This document shows positions 55,626 to 64,000 of a stretch of DNA of 64,000 nt, in pieces. The stretch is from the NCBI GenBank assembly GCA_902799685.1, contig CADCBO010000006.1:1-64000 (forward strand), in the 5' to 3' direction. Positions within the stretch are counted from its first letter, which is position 1. Every line of letters begins with the position of its first letter. The notes beneath the pieces are model-generated. The model worked only from the letters and a program-made list of their open reading frames with translations. It did no database searches and was not told the origin of the DNA. The translations under genes and the position numbers were made by a program. This stretch comes from an uncultured Bacteroidales bacterium (GTDB lineage: Bacteria > Bacteroidota > Bacteroidia > Bacteroidales > Bacteroidaceae).

Positions 55626-55667
55626 AAAAAAAGAACCCTCACCATGTGTGGCAAGGGTTCCTGAATC
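55626..55667 (-). terminator. Rho-independent terminator after the GH97 operon
   Basis: On the minus strand a GAACCCT ... AGGGTTC hairpin is followed by seven T. It lies about 15 bp after the stop of the lipoprotein at 55682. Confidence 0.8.
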
Positions 55668-55681
55668 AGTTGATGCAGTTC

Positions 55682-56239
55682 TTAGTTGCCACCGAAGAGG
55701 CTGAAGATAGAAGCCAGTGAAGAGAGAGTGTTTGATACACCCGCAGTAGTTTCTGAAATAGCCTGAACGGTATTGGCAACATTATTGCTTGCAGTAGTGG
55801 CAGTCTGCTGAGCCTGCTGACCTTGCGTGGACTGGGCTGCAGCAGCCAAACCTGCAGCTGCAATGGCCGAAAGGTCAGTTCCGCTGACAAGAGACTGCAG
55901 AGTACCCGTGACAGGCTTTGAAGTCTGCTGGGTAACAAGATTGTTGGAGCCAAGTATAAGACCTGCAGCGAAATCAGTATAGAACTTGCTCTTGTCATCA
56001 ACGCCACCCAAACCCTGAATGCCATTGACCAGCTGAGCCATACTGATGATATTGTTAAGGTTGGTCAGATCAACCTTTCCATCTGTCTTGTACTGTGAAT
56101 AGAGGCTCTTGAGGGCTGCACCCGATGCCTGACCGTTTGCAGAACCGCTTGCGTTACCGCCACCAAGGATACCGCAAGATGCTGTCAGCACAAATAGTGC
56201 AAGAACAGCGATAATACCTGAAATCTTTCTCATAATCAT
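55682..56239 (-). CDS. Small Ala/Gln/Ser-rich lipoprotein
   Basis: A 185-residue lipoprotein (VLALFVLTASC lipobox) with a Gly/Ser/Asn-rich tether after the cysteine. A helical middle contains SLYSQYKTDGKVDLTNLNNI and FYTDFAAGLILGS. The end (about 120-185) is low-complexity and rich in Ala, Gln, Thr and Ser. No domain is recognised with confidence. It is the third gene of the barrel-GH97-lipoprotein operon, 22 bp after GH97. A role in carbohydrate handling is only suggested by position. Confidence 0.65.
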   Translation of the reverse strand: MIMRKISGIIAVLALFVLTASCGILGGGNASGSANGQASGAALKSLYSQYKTDGKVDLTNLNNIISMAQLVNGIQGLGGVDDKSKFYTDFAAGLILGSNNLVTQQTSKPVTGTLQSLVSGTDLSAIAAAGLAAAAQSTQGQQAQQTATTASNNVANTVQAISETTAGVSNTLSSLASIFSLFGGN

Positions 56240-56261
56240 ATAGTTTAATAGTCCATTATAA

Positions 56262-58274
56262 TTATCTCATCATCATTGTAGCGCCACTGGGCTGTATCAC
56301 AAACTCATATGGTTTCTTGGTCTTGAGTTTGAGACTGCTCAGTGTAGGCTCCATCGTCTTATTGTCATCAGTATAGAACTGAACCTCACCGTCACCTAGG
56401 AATGAAAGGTCTATCTTAGACTTGATAACCTCGCCCGTGGCATTCAGACCGGCCACGAACCATCGGCCATCGGTAGATTTGCGTGCCAGTATCACATACT
56501 TGCCGGGATAGCCGTCCAGGAAACGGGTCTCCGTCCAAGTGGTGGGAGCGTCACGCAGCCAGTCCATACAGATTTCTGGAGCATCCTCCAGGTTGTTGGG
56601 ACAAATAGCAATATTCTGGATAGGATTCTGGAAAATAACCTCGGTCGCTATCTGGAATATTGGTGTGGTCTTGAGCTGTGATCCGCGTCCGCTGTTCTGC
56701 TTATTAAGTATGCGGTTCATGAAACAGCCTCCGAACTCCATGCAGCCCACAGTATTGCGAATAAATGGATGCAGAGTTGCCTTGAATGCCTCTTCGTCGC
56801 ATGACCCCTGACCGAAGTACATATTCTCGGATGCAAGAACAGCCTCAGATCCTACATAGTTGGGATACATTCTTTCCCATCCGCGAGGCAAAGTGCAACC
56901 GTGGAAAATGCACATGATTCCGTGATCGTTGGCATCACTCAGTACCTCCTCATAAAGACGGATGGTCTCCTGCTTGTCACCGCCCCAGAAATCAACCTTG
57001 ATTCCCTTGCAGCCCACCTTCTCAAGCCATGCCATCTCCTGCTTGCGGATTATGGAGTTGTCCATCTTGCAGATGGGGCTCTGTACTATATCATTCCAGT
57101 AACCGCTTGAGCTGTACCATAGGAACACATCAACATTCTTTGAGTTGGCGTACTTGATGAGCTGTTCCATACGCTCATAACCTATGTTTTCGTCCCAACC
57201 GGCATCAATCAGGATGTACTCCCAACCCATGGCCGATGCCAAGTCTATGAACTTTACCTGATCATCCCAGTTGCATGACGCATCCTGCCATACAATCCAG
57301 CTCCATGTACTGCGACCGTACTTGTAGTCGTGATGTGCCTCATAAAGCGGCTCCACATAATCCCACATTACAGTTGTCTCAACAATGGGCTTCAAATCAG
57401 CACCCACAGTGATTGTACGCCATGGAGTTGAACCCGGAAGACGGAATGCAGGGCATACGGTACCGATACCGTTGTTCTCATCGGGCATGGGGAACTCTAT
57501 CTTGTAGGTGTTGTCCTTGCAGTCACCAAGACGTGAACCGCAATAGCTGCTGCTTACACCTGTTTCGCAAAGCAGAACCCAACCGTTATCGCCTACATGG
57601 AACAGGCCTGGGAACGTATAACCGTGACCGTACTGTGAACGTACGTTCATCTGGCCGTCATTGGAATAACCCTCCTCATAGCTGGGCTTGCTGCGCTGCC
57701 AGCCTATCATGGCGTCACTCTGAGGAGTAAGGAACGTGGTGGTACCATCGGGGAAACGGAAACCTGTGTTCTCAAACAACACACGGGTGCTGGCACGCTG
57801 ACGTGGTTTGGGTATGTTATAGCGGATGGCTATGTCATTATTGCTTACGCGGAACTCAAATTCAATATCCTGATTAGCAGCATTTCTGAGTCCAATGACA
57901 GCGGCATTATAAGCATGGCTCACATGGGCAGTCTTTATACGGTCCATGGTGTAATCCACCTGGCCACTCTCTGTGCTGCATTTTACAAGACTCAGATTCT
58001 TTGTAAAATCTCCGTTACCGGCTTCCCGTCCCTGAGGCAGTCCTTCCAATGTGGGTTTGGAACCCATATCAAGCATTATACCAATGGGTGAGTCCTCAAG
58101 CATCTGCTTGCCGTCATATTTTACGGAATAGGTAGGATTCTCCGTACCTGTAAGGTTAAACGAAACGACTAACCGGCCGTCAGGACTCATAAGGTCAGAT
58201 ATGCCGGAACCATCCTGAGCCTGCATGGTAAGCCCCAGAAACAGCATGGCAGCAATAAGCAAAGTTTTCTTCAT
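56262..58274 (-). CDS. Glycoside hydrolase family 97 enzyme
   Basis: A 670-residue secreted GH97 enzyme with a signal peptide (LLIAAMLFLGLTMQAQ). An N-terminal beta-sandwich (about 25-290) precedes the catalytic (beta/alpha)8 barrel (about 300-570) and a C-terminal beta domain. GH97 includes SusB-type inverting alpha-glucosidases and retaining alpha-galactosidases. Here GCKGIKVDFWGGD places an aspartate (about Asp428) where the retaining group has its nucleophile, and GSEAV (about Glu477) fits its acid/base. I therefore favour the retaining subgroup; the substrate is unproven. No SusC/SusD pair lies beside it. Confidence 0.9.
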   Translation of the reverse strand: MKKTLLIAAMLFLGLTMQAQDGSGISDLMSPDGRLVVSFNLTGTENPTYSVKYDGKQMLEDSPIGIMLDMGSKPTLEGLPQGREAGNGDFTKNLSLVKCSTESGQVDYTMDRIKTAHVSHAYNAAVIGLRNAANQDIEFEFRVSNNDIAIRYNIPKPRQRASTRVLFENTGFRFPDGTTTFLTPQSDAMIGWQRSKPSYEEGYSNDGQMNVRSQYGHGYTFPGLFHVGDNGWVLLCETGVSSSYCGSRLGDCKDNTYKIEFPMPDENNGIGTVCPAFRLPGSTPWRTITVGADLKPIVETTVMWDYVEPLYEAHHDYKYGRSTWSWIVWQDASCNWDDQVKFIDLASAMGWEYILIDAGWDENIGYERMEQLIKYANSKNVDVFLWYSSSGYWNDIVQSPICKMDNSIIRKQEMAWLEKVGCKGIKVDFWGGDKQETIRLYEEVLSDANDHGIMCIFHGCTLPRGWERMYPNYVGSEAVLASENMYFGQGSCDEEAFKATLHPFIRNTVGCMEFGGCFMNRILNKQNSGRGSQLKTTPIFQIATEVIFQNPIQNIAICPNNLEDAPEICMDWLRDAPTTWTETRFLDGYPGKYVILARKSTDGRWFVAGLNATGEVIKSKIDLSFLGDGEVQFYTDDNKTMEPTLSSLKLKTKKPYEFVIQPSGATMMMR

Positions 58275-58315
58275 AACACTAATTTAAGTTTTCAAAAAAA
58301 AATTACTTCCTATTA

Positions 58316-59182
58316 TCAGAACATGCGGAAAGAGAGACGCAATGACACCTGAGGATAAATGGGATACTTGTCCACGTATTCAATTATCTCCTTTGCATCG
58401 TTGCCGAACTCTGCAGCTGCATCGGATATGGATCCCACTTCCTGGTCCTGACAATAGAGTTTGGCATTGTGATATATCATTGCGCCCAACTCAAACTGCA
58501 AACCCACAAGATTATTAGGAACACAGCGTCCGATGCCAAGACCCACATAATACTTGAAAGGATCCATCTTGAAATCAGCCTGCATATATCCGCAACCGTC
58601 AACATCCTTCACAGCATAATTCCTGTCGCCGATCTTCAGAGCCAGTTCCCTGTTTCCGGCAGCCGGATTATACTGATGCTCCACATCATTGAGCTCCTGT
58701 AATGCAGCCCAGTCATTTGCAGTGGTCTTTCCGCTTATTCTGATGAACGAATCATCCTGTTTGGAAGAAGGAGTGTAATATACGCCACCCGATACATAGA
58801 AACGACGTGAAACGAACGGATACCAGTTCAGCATAACCTTATAATTAGTCATACCAAGCTGCAGACCTGAATTAATTACTGAATTCTCTCCGAACTTATT
58901 GGCGAAAGTATGCAAGTGATTCGATTCAATTGTATTCTGGGCGTCACGCAAATCCTTTGTATCAAGTGTCAGATCCGTAGTGAACAGATCGCCTGACGGC
59001 ACCCAGTTGTATCCGGCCTTAAGTACAAGATGCTTCTGAACCGGCATAGCCAACTCCACGCCAAAACCGTGAAGTCCCACCTCGGCTCCAATGGAAAGAT
59101 GACGGAAAGCCTCCATGTTATCCTGTGCCGAAACACCCGATACTACGCCTGCAGCAAGCAGCAGAATGAAAAATCTTTTCAT
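58316..59182 (-). CDS. Outer-membrane beta-barrel protein upstream of GH97
   Basis: A 288-residue protein from ATG 59182 (MKRFFILLLAAGVVSGVSAQ). The same frame is open upstream but crosses the promoter and the opposing tRNA-Arg, so it is not used. The mature protein consists of amphipathic strands with loops and ends YPQVSLRLSFRMF, with a terminal aromatic residue as in barrels. Typical barrel segments are LSIGAEVGLHGFGVELAMPV and FYVSGGVYYTP. It is the first gene of the barrel-GH97-lipoprotein operon. Its cargo is unknown. Confidence 0.7.
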   Translation of the reverse strand: MKRFFILLLAAGVVSGVSAQDNMEAFRHLSIGAEVGLHGFGVELAMPVQKHLVLKAGYNWVPSGDLFTTDLTLDTKDLRDAQNTIESNHLHTFANKFGENSVINSGLQLGMTNYKVMLNWYPFVSRRFYVSGGVYYTPSSKQDDSFIRISGKTTANDWAALQELNDVEHQYNPAAGNRELALKIGDRNYAVKDVDGCGYMQADFKMDPFKYYVGLGIGRCVPNNLVGLQFELGAMIYHNAKLYCQDQEVGSISDAAAEFGNDAKEIIEYVDKYPIYPQVSLRLSFRMF

Positions 59183-59214
59183 AAACTTAAATTGGTTGAT
59201 GGTTAATACAAGTG

Positions 59215-59222
59215 CAAAAATA
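59215..59222 (-). promoter_or_regulatory. Candidate -7 element for the barrel-GH97 operon
   Basis: The minus strand reads TATTTTTG, matching TAnnTTTG, 32 bp before the start at 59182. Confidence 0.4.
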
Positions 59223-59265
59223 AGCCAAATTATTAAGCAGGAAAATAAAAAAAGAAATAAATGCT

Positions 59266-59273
59266 TATCTTCG
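59266..59273 (+). promoter_or_regulatory. Candidate -7 element for tRNA-Arg
   Basis: TATCTTCG, one mismatch to TAnnTTTG, ends 10 bp before the tRNA 5' end, a fitting distance for a tRNA promoter. Confidence 0.4.
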
Positions 59274-59283
59274 CGTCCGCAAA

Positions 59284-59357
59284 GGCCCCGTAGCTCAGTT
59301 GAATAGAGCGTCAGATTCCGGTTCTGCAGGTCTTGGGTTTGAGTCCCAACGGGGTCA
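59284..59357 (+). tRNA. tRNA-Arg (anticodon CCG)
   Basis: The acceptor stem is GGCCCCG/CGGGGTC with one G-U pair, and the D stem is GCTC/GAGC. The anticodon stem-loop is TCAGA-TTCCGGT-TCTGC with anticodon CCG (codon CGG), and the T arm is TTGGG-TTTGAGT-CCCAA. CCA is not encoded. The D loop (AGTTGAATA) and T loop differ from the usual G19/C56 and appear to carry A19 and U56 instead. Confidence 0.93.
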
Positions 59358-59417
59358 CACAAAAAGGGTGTCCACGAAGGTCAACTTTTTTTAGTTTGGC
59401 TAATACCAAACCGGGTT

Positions 59418-60080
59418 TTACCAATCTATGGGAGTTTGGCCGTGATCGGTGAGCCATTTGTTGGTTTGGCTGAAGTGGTGGTTGCCAAAGAAGCCGTTGT
59501 AAGCCGATAAGGGGGATGGATGTGCCGATGAAAGGACGAGATGTCGGGAGCGGTCAATGACGGCTCCTTTCTTTTTGGCGTAACTACCCCAAAGGATAAA
59601 GACCAAGCCATTACGCGAAGCATTCAGTTCCCTTATTACCGCATCAGTAAATTCCTCCCAGCCCTTTCCCTGATGGGAACCGGCCAGACCAGCACGAACC
59701 GTCAGTGTCGCATTCAGGAGCAGTACTCCCTGACGTGCCCAGCGCGTTAGGTCACCGCTTACCGGAACCGGTTTACCCAAATCGTCACTTATTTCCTTGA
59801 AGATATTCCTCAGGGATGGAGGAAACTGGATGCCATCCTGTACCGAGAAACAAAGCCCGTGAGCCTGTCCCGGCTCATGATACGGATCCTGTCCTATAAT
59901 GACTACCTTGACTTTGTCAAAGGGACAAAGGTCAAAGGCGTTGAAAATCAGACGTCCGGGAGGATAGACAGGGCCATGGGCATACTCATTCCTGACAAAG
60001 TCCGTCAAGGTCTTGAAATAAGGCTTGTCAAACTCCGTCTGAAGATGGTCCTTCCAACTCTGGTCTATCCTTACATCCAT
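59418..60080 (-). CDS. ung: Uracil-DNA glycosylase, family 1
   Basis: A 220-residue family 1 UDG that removes uracil from DNA. The water-activating motif [18 protein letters not shown] and the leucine/histidine motif [17 protein letters not shown] are both intact. Length is normal. It starts 1 bp after the asnA stop, so it is the last gene of lptD-asnA-ung. Just past its end (59393-59410) is a weak GTTTGG/CCAAAC hairpin that I do not count as a clear terminator. Confidence 0.96.
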   Translation of the reverse strand: MDVRIDQSWKDHLQTEFDKPYFKTLTDFVRNEYAHGPVYPPGRLIFNAFDLCPFDKVKVVIIGQDPYHEPGQAHGLCFSVQDGIQFPPSLRNIFKEISDDLGKPVPVSGDLTRWARQGVLLLNATLTVRAGLAGSHQGKGWEEFTDAVIRELNASRNGLVFILWGSYAKKKGAVIDRSRHLVLSSAHPSPLSAYNGFFGNHHFSQTNKWLTDHGQTPIDW

Positions 60081-60081
60081 A

Positions 60082-61119
60082 TTATATCAGTTGAATTCCG
60101 ACTTTGGCACATTCGGCACGCATATCATCTGGCCAGATGCTGGCCTGAATCTCACCTATATGGGCTTTCTGCAGGAACAGCATGCACAGACGTGACTGAC
60201 CTATACCGCCACCTATTGACAGAGGCAGTTCGTCAGCCAGCAGTTTCTTGTGAAAATAGAGTTCCTTGCGCTCCTGTTTGCCGCACAGTTCAAGCTGGCG
60301 TAGCATAGACTCCTTGTCAACACGGATACCCATCGATGAAAGTTCCATGGCATGGCCCAGAATGGGGTTCCAAACAAGAAGATCGCCATTCAGGCCCAGG
60401 AAACCGTCCTCATTAGGTGTGGTCCAGTCATCATAGTCTGGTGCACGCAGGTCATGCGGTTCTCCATCGCCCAATTTACCGCCTATGCCCATAATGAACA
60501 CCGCTCCATGCTCACGGCAGATGGCGTCCTCACGCTCCTTGGGAGTCTTGTCCGGATATAGACGGCGCAACTCTTCGGAATGGATAAAGAAAACCTCGCG
60601 TGCAAGGAAAGGCTCCAGTTGGGGATAGGTCTCATTGATAAGATACTCCGTGCGGAGCATGGCAGAATATATCTTGCGTACTATACGTTTAAGGAATGTT
60701 ATGTTCCTGTCATCGGCCGTTATGGTACGCTCCCAGTCCCACTGATCCACATACAGGGAGTGAAGATTGCCTAAACTCTCGTCGGCACGGATGGCGTTCA
60801 TGTCGGTATAGATGCCGTACCCGGCCCTGACATCATACTCAGCCAGTGTAAGGCGTTTCCACTTGGCAAGAGAATGAACCACCTCGGCCTTGGCATCAGC
60901 CAGATCCTTGATAGGAAAAGTCACGGCGCGCTCCACCCCGTTCAGGTCATCGTTGATACCCATGCCCTTGAGCACGAACAGCGGGGCTGTGACACGCCTC
61001 AGCTGCAATCCGGTGGAGAGGTTCTGCTGGAAGAACTCTTTGATAAGTTTGATACCCTGCTCTGTCTGTTGCATTGACATGAGCGGCTTGTAATTCTGGG
61101 GAATAATCAGGTAACTCAT
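60082..61119 (-). CDS. asnA: Aspartate-ammonia ligase
   Basis: A 345-residue AsnA, which makes asparagine from aspartate, ammonia and ATP. It has the class II aminoacyl-tRNA synthetase-like fold. Typical stretches are [48 protein letters not shown], and the C-terminal [20 protein letters not shown], which corresponds to synthetase motif 3. It starts 15 bp after lptD and ends 1 bp before ung. Confidence 0.96.
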   Translation of the reverse strand: MSYLIIPQNYKPLMSMQQTEQGIKLIKEFFQQNLSTGLQLRRVTAPLFVLKGMGINDDLNGVERAVTFPIKDLADAKAEVVHSLAKWKRLTLAEYDVRAGYGIYTDMNAIRADESLGNLHSLYVDQWDWERTITADDRNITFLKRIVRKIYSAMLRTEYLINETYPQLEPFLAREVFFIHSEELRRLYPDKTPKEREDAICREHGAVFIMGIGGKLGDGEPHDLRAPDYDDWTTPNEDGFLGLNGDLLVWNPILGHAMELSSMGIRVDKESMLRQLELCGKQERKELYFHKKLLADELPLSIGGGIGQSRLCMLFLQKAHIGEIQASIWPDDMRAECAKVGIQLI

Positions 61120-61134
61120 AGTATTTATGTTTTT

Positions 61135-63945
61135 TCAATCATCATACCAGTTCACGTAGTTATTATAGCTGGAACGCTTATTGATCTTAAGCAGGTCAGC
61201 CAGCATACTTGAATTGGCTTTGACAGAAAAGTTATACGATGTATACGGTTTAAGCACCACGCTGCACGACATGTTGAAGCAGTGCAGGTCACGCGTGACA
61301 CTCATTGTAGTCATAGTGAAGTCATGATAATTGAAATCCCATCCTGAAGAGAAGTTGATGTTCCATTTGTTTGTCAGTTTGACGTTGCCCGACATGTTAA
61401 GGCTATGCGTCAGTTTCCAAGGATAACGCATACGATCCACATTTATGGGAGCCGAAGTGTTCTCTCTCATCGATACACCATACGAAATGGAGAATGACCA
61501 AGGCAGGCTGTATTCAACATAACCGTCATCATCCACAGGCGCCGCGCCGCCCTTCTTACCCGGCGCGGAAGCAGTCCTGGCCGCACTGCCGGTGCGGTCG
61601 GCATTGGGATTCTCGTCGTTTTCATCCTCTTCACTGTCATCCGTCTCTTCTTCATCAGAGCTGAAACGGTTCACAAGACTGTTCCATTTATTTTTCCAGT
61701 CACGTAACGTGTTATTGGAGAAGGTATATGAAAAATTCTGGCTCATGCCCTGGAAGCGGCCGAAACGGCCGTAAGAATATTCAGTACGGTCTCCCACATA
61801 CACCCTGCCGTTATCATCAATCTCGTAGGCATATGTTGCCCAGGTAGCATTGAAACTGAAGGTGTAGTTCAGTTTGGGGAACTTGATCCTAAGCCTGGTG
61901 TTAAGGTTACTCCAAGGCTTGGTCTGGGCTGCAAAATTATATGACATGGAAGCACTCAGCTCATCAATCAGGCTTACCTTCCTGTCTATGGTATCCCTGT
62001 CACCGTGAACCTTCATTTCCAAATTGTTACCTACACTCATGGAAAGTGTACCGGACTTGCCTTTCCCGGGAACGCCATACAATGAGCCCGTATAAGGTGA
62101 ATACTCTACGGTACGTACCTCGCCATTGGCATCGGTATAAACGTATGTGTCATAATAACCGTATCGGGCGGCACTGAAATCGGGCGACATACTGTAGCTC
62201 ACCGAAGGGGAGAACACATGTCTTACGGCAACCAGTTTGTCTCCGAACAGTTTCTTCCACAGTTCCGTAGGCAGATACATACCGTACAGTTTGGTATTGG
62301 CGCTTACACTGAAACTATAATTATAGACACGGTTAAAACCATAAACTGTATCCTTGACAGCCTTCATCTGCTCTTCATCCCATGACTGCATCACTTTGTA
62401 CGAGTACCAACGGGAATTGTAATTGAACGACGGCGTGACATTGATGTTCTTAAGAATCTGGAATGTGGCACTTACAGGTATCGAATGACGCATACCGTTA
62501 TGCCAGTCACTGACCAGACTCTTATTCAGTATTTCACTCTCCTTGCATGAGATGCTGTTGCTCAAGGATCCGGAGTAGGTGAAGGAGATCTTCTCATACC
62601 ACTTTTCTGCACCGGCCACCTTCTTACGCTTGAACGGATATACCCTCTGAAGCGAAAGGTTCAGCGACGGGAAACTAACGGAAAGGGTCGAGTCACGCAT
62701 ATTCTGTGACAGGTTCATGGAACTGGAGAGTGACAGCCCTATTGACGGGAAGTTGCGGGAATAGCTTATACTTGAGGTCCTGGTACTCTGCGAAGTAAGA
62801 GACGGATTGTAAAGACTTGTCAGGTTTGATTTCTCGTAGCTCTGGGTTGCGAAGTTCACACTTGCCGAGAAATTCTGGTAGGGATTCGCCTTGGAATCCT
62901 GACGATGCGTCCAACGGAACTTGAAGCTTTTGGTGACAGAATAATCTGGCAGGCCCTTGTCGCCCAGTTTGGTGGTAAGCGAGCTGACATACAGATTACC
63001 CGAGAACTTATATCTCTTCTTGTACCGGCTTTCACCCGACAAACCCCAGGAGCCCTTGGTGAATATTTCGCCAAGCACCTTCAGGTCAAAATAGTCCGAC
63101 AAGGCAAAATAATAGCCGCCATCCTTTAGATAAAAGCCACGCTCCATTTCATCACCATAGGAAGGAACTATTATTCCGGATGCATAATCACCCTCCAGGA
63201 AAGGGAAGAAGCCGAAAGGCATGAACAACGGCAACGGAACTCCCATCACCTCAAGATATGCAGGTCCGAACACCACATCGCGTCCCGGACGTACCTTGGC
63301 ACGTGTAATGCGGATATTGAAATGAGGGTCATCATGCTGGTCGCAAGTGGTGTAAATGCCATCTGATATGTAATACTCACCTTCCGGACCTTTCTTGGCC
63401 TCATAGCTGGTCATATAACCCTCTCCCTGCTGGGTTATGATCTCATTTATATAGCCTTTCTCCGTCTTGAAGTTGTAACTGATGTGATTTGACTCATACG
63501 GCGTTGAACCATCTATAAAAACAGGGGTACCCACCCAGTTTCCCATTGAGTCGGGCACGCCATCGGCATAAACCAGACTGCTGTCCATCTGCATCTTGAT
63601 GACAGCTGCAGTAAGCTGTATGTTCTGATAATTCACTTTTCCGTTACCATAAAGTGAAGCATAACCGCCGTAATCCCATATCATTGAGTCATTGGATTCG
63701 TAAATTACGGGATCATCGAGCGCATTACTCCTTCTGGGAGCCGGGGCAACGGTATCAGATACTGCCTTAGGCTGAATATCTGATGGAACGGCCAGTGAAT
63801 CAGGCAAACTTACGGTCAGGCTGTCAGGAATAAGGGAATCGGCAGACACGATGGAATCGGATGTAGTTTGAGCCACCGCATCAAATACCGGCAGAAGCAA
63901 TCCGAGCAACATCGGAAGCCACGTTTTTCTGAACTTTGCCCTCAC
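61135..63945 (-). CDS. lptD: LptD-like LPS-assembly outer-membrane protein
   Basis: A 936-residue OstA/LptD of the Bacteroidetes type. A signal peptide (LPMLLGLLLPVFDAVAQ) and a Ser/Asp/Pro-rich linker come first. An N-terminal OstA-type jellyroll follows (about 80-240, LYGNGKVNYQNIQLTAAVIKM). A C-terminal beta-barrel contains VFGPAYLEVMGVPLPLFMPF and YASGIIVPSYG and runs to the end. It inserts LPS into the outer leaflet. An acidic low-complexity loop (about 765-815) interrupts the barrel strands. The C terminus is YNNYVNWYDD. It heads the lptD-asnA-ung group. Confidence 0.88.
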   Translation of the reverse strand: MRAKFRKTWLPMLLGLLLPVFDAVAQTTSDSIVSADSLIPDSLTVSLPDSLAVPSDIQPKAVSDTVAPAPRRSNALDDPVIYESNDSMIWDYGGYASLYGNGKVNYQNIQLTAAVIKMQMDSSLVYADGVPDSMGNWVGTPVFIDGSTPYESNHISYNFKTEKGYINEIITQQGEGYMTSYEAKKGPEGEYYISDGIYTTCDQHDDPHFNIRITRAKVRPGRDVVFGPAYLEVMGVPLPLFMPFGFFPFLEGDYASGIIVPSYGDEMERGFYLKDGGYYFALSDYFDLKVLGEIFTKGSWGLSGESRYKKRYKFSGNLYVSSLTTKLGDKGLPDYSVTKSFKFRWTHRQDSKANPYQNFSASVNFATQSYEKSNLTSLYNPSLTSQSTRTSSISYSRNFPSIGLSLSSSMNLSQNMRDSTLSVSFPSLNLSLQRVYPFKRKKVAGAEKWYEKISFTYSGSLSNSISCKESEILNKSLVSDWHNGMRHSIPVSATFQILKNINVTPSFNYNSRWYSYKVMQSWDEEQMKAVKDTVYGFNRVYNYSFSVSANTKLYGMYLPTELWKKLFGDKLVAVRHVFSPSVSYSMSPDFSAARYGYYDTYVYTDANGEVRTVEYSPYTGSLYGVPGKGKSGTLSMSVGNNLEMKVHGDRDTIDRKVSLIDELSASMSYNFAAQTKPWSNLNTRLRIKFPKLNYTFSFNATWATYAYEIDDNGRVYVGDRTEYSYGRFGRFQGMSQNFSYTFSNNTLRDWKNKWNSLVNRFSSDEEETDDSEEDENDENPNADRTGSAARTASAPGKKGGAAPVDDDGYVEYSLPWSFSISYGVSMRENTSAPINVDRMRYPWKLTHSLNMSGNVKLTNKWNINFSSGWDFNYHDFTMTTMSVTRDLHCFNMSCSVVLKPYTSYNFSVKANSSMLADLLKINKRSSYNNYVNWYDD

Positions 63946-63973
63946 TTGATATTATTTTGCGTGTAACAAACTG

Positions 63974-63981
63974 CAAAAATA
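63974..63981 (-). promoter_or_regulatory. Candidate -7 element for lptD-asnA-ung
   Basis: The minus strand reads TATTTTTG, matching TAnnTTTG, 28 bp before the lptD start. Confidence 0.45.
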
Positions 63982-64000
63982 TCTATAAATGGGCAAATAA

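Noticed and set aside
56262-59182. A polysaccharide utilisation locus
   Set aside because: GH97 and a barrel are present, but no SusC-like TonB-dependent receptor, SusD or regulator is found in the operon.
59182-59362. Long N-terminal extension of the barrel gene at 58316
   Set aside because: The extension would be translated from the antisense strand of tRNA-Arg and from the promoter; a normal signal peptide begins at 59182.

Overview
The window is a 64 kb piece of a chromosome from the order Bacteroidales (phylum Bacteroidetes). Support comes from several directions. Promoters follow the Bacteroidetes form (TTTG, about 19 bp, TAnnTTTG) rather than the E. coli form. The families are typical of the group: a 6-bladed beta-propeller protein, a PorE-like OmpA protein, SecA of about 1100 residues with a SEC-C tail, AsnA, GH97, a BspA-like leucine-rich repeat protein, a lipoprotein LptC and a Bacteroidetes-type LptD. 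Gene orders such as lysS-gpsA-pgi-HAD and coaX-barrel-TPR-lptC-CBS also fit. I cannot name a genus.

Layout. 1-6000: end of a beta-propeller gene, porE-like gene, rsmF-like methyltransferase, and the thyA-folA pair. 6000-8600: an ExbB/ExbD energising operon and tRNA-Ser(GGA). 8700-10900: lpxK and thiL. 11000-17500: a minus-strand TetR-TolC-MFP-RND efflux operon ending in a P-II-like gene. 17600-28900: an AT-richer accessory block of secreted lipoproteins and barrels. It includes a duplicated barrel/lipoprotein cassette, a long tandem-repeat lipoprotein, a membrane-spanning TPR protein with a possible degenerate DNA-binding tail, and a BspA-like LRR protein. 29100-32900: secA and a small acidic follower. 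33300-38600: ilvD-ilvB-ilvN-ilvC, the branched-chain amino-acid operon. 38700-46200: ppiD-like gene and the coaX-barrel-TPR-lptC-CBS operon. 46300-49000: a DUF4105/phosphatase-like fusion. 49100-50800: slyD-like and aroC. 50700-55300: lysS-gpsA-pgi-HAD. 55700-59400: barrel-GH97-lipoprotein operon and tRNA-Arg(CCG). 59400-64000: lptD-asnA-ung.

Much of the window is housekeeping: envelope building (LpxK, LptC, LptD, SecA, PpiD, ExbBD), nucleotides and cofactors (ThyA, FolA, ThiL, CoaX), amino acids (Ilv, AroC, AsnA) and translation (LysS, RsmF, two tRNAs).

The most unusual content lies between genes and in the accessory block. Two families of hairpin repeats recur between genes. One has AATTGAGAATTG-type arms and occurs four times, twice supplying a host gene's stop codon. 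The other shares a GGGAGGGGCCCG ... GGGAGGGATAG core and occurs twice. A third, separate 198-nt perfect-arm inverted repeat lies in the secA-ilvD gap. The other points of interest are the fusion protein whose phosphatase half has lost its expected nucleophile, and the duplicated barrel/lipoprotein cassettes. No CRISPR array, rRNA, phage or intact insertion sequence was seen.
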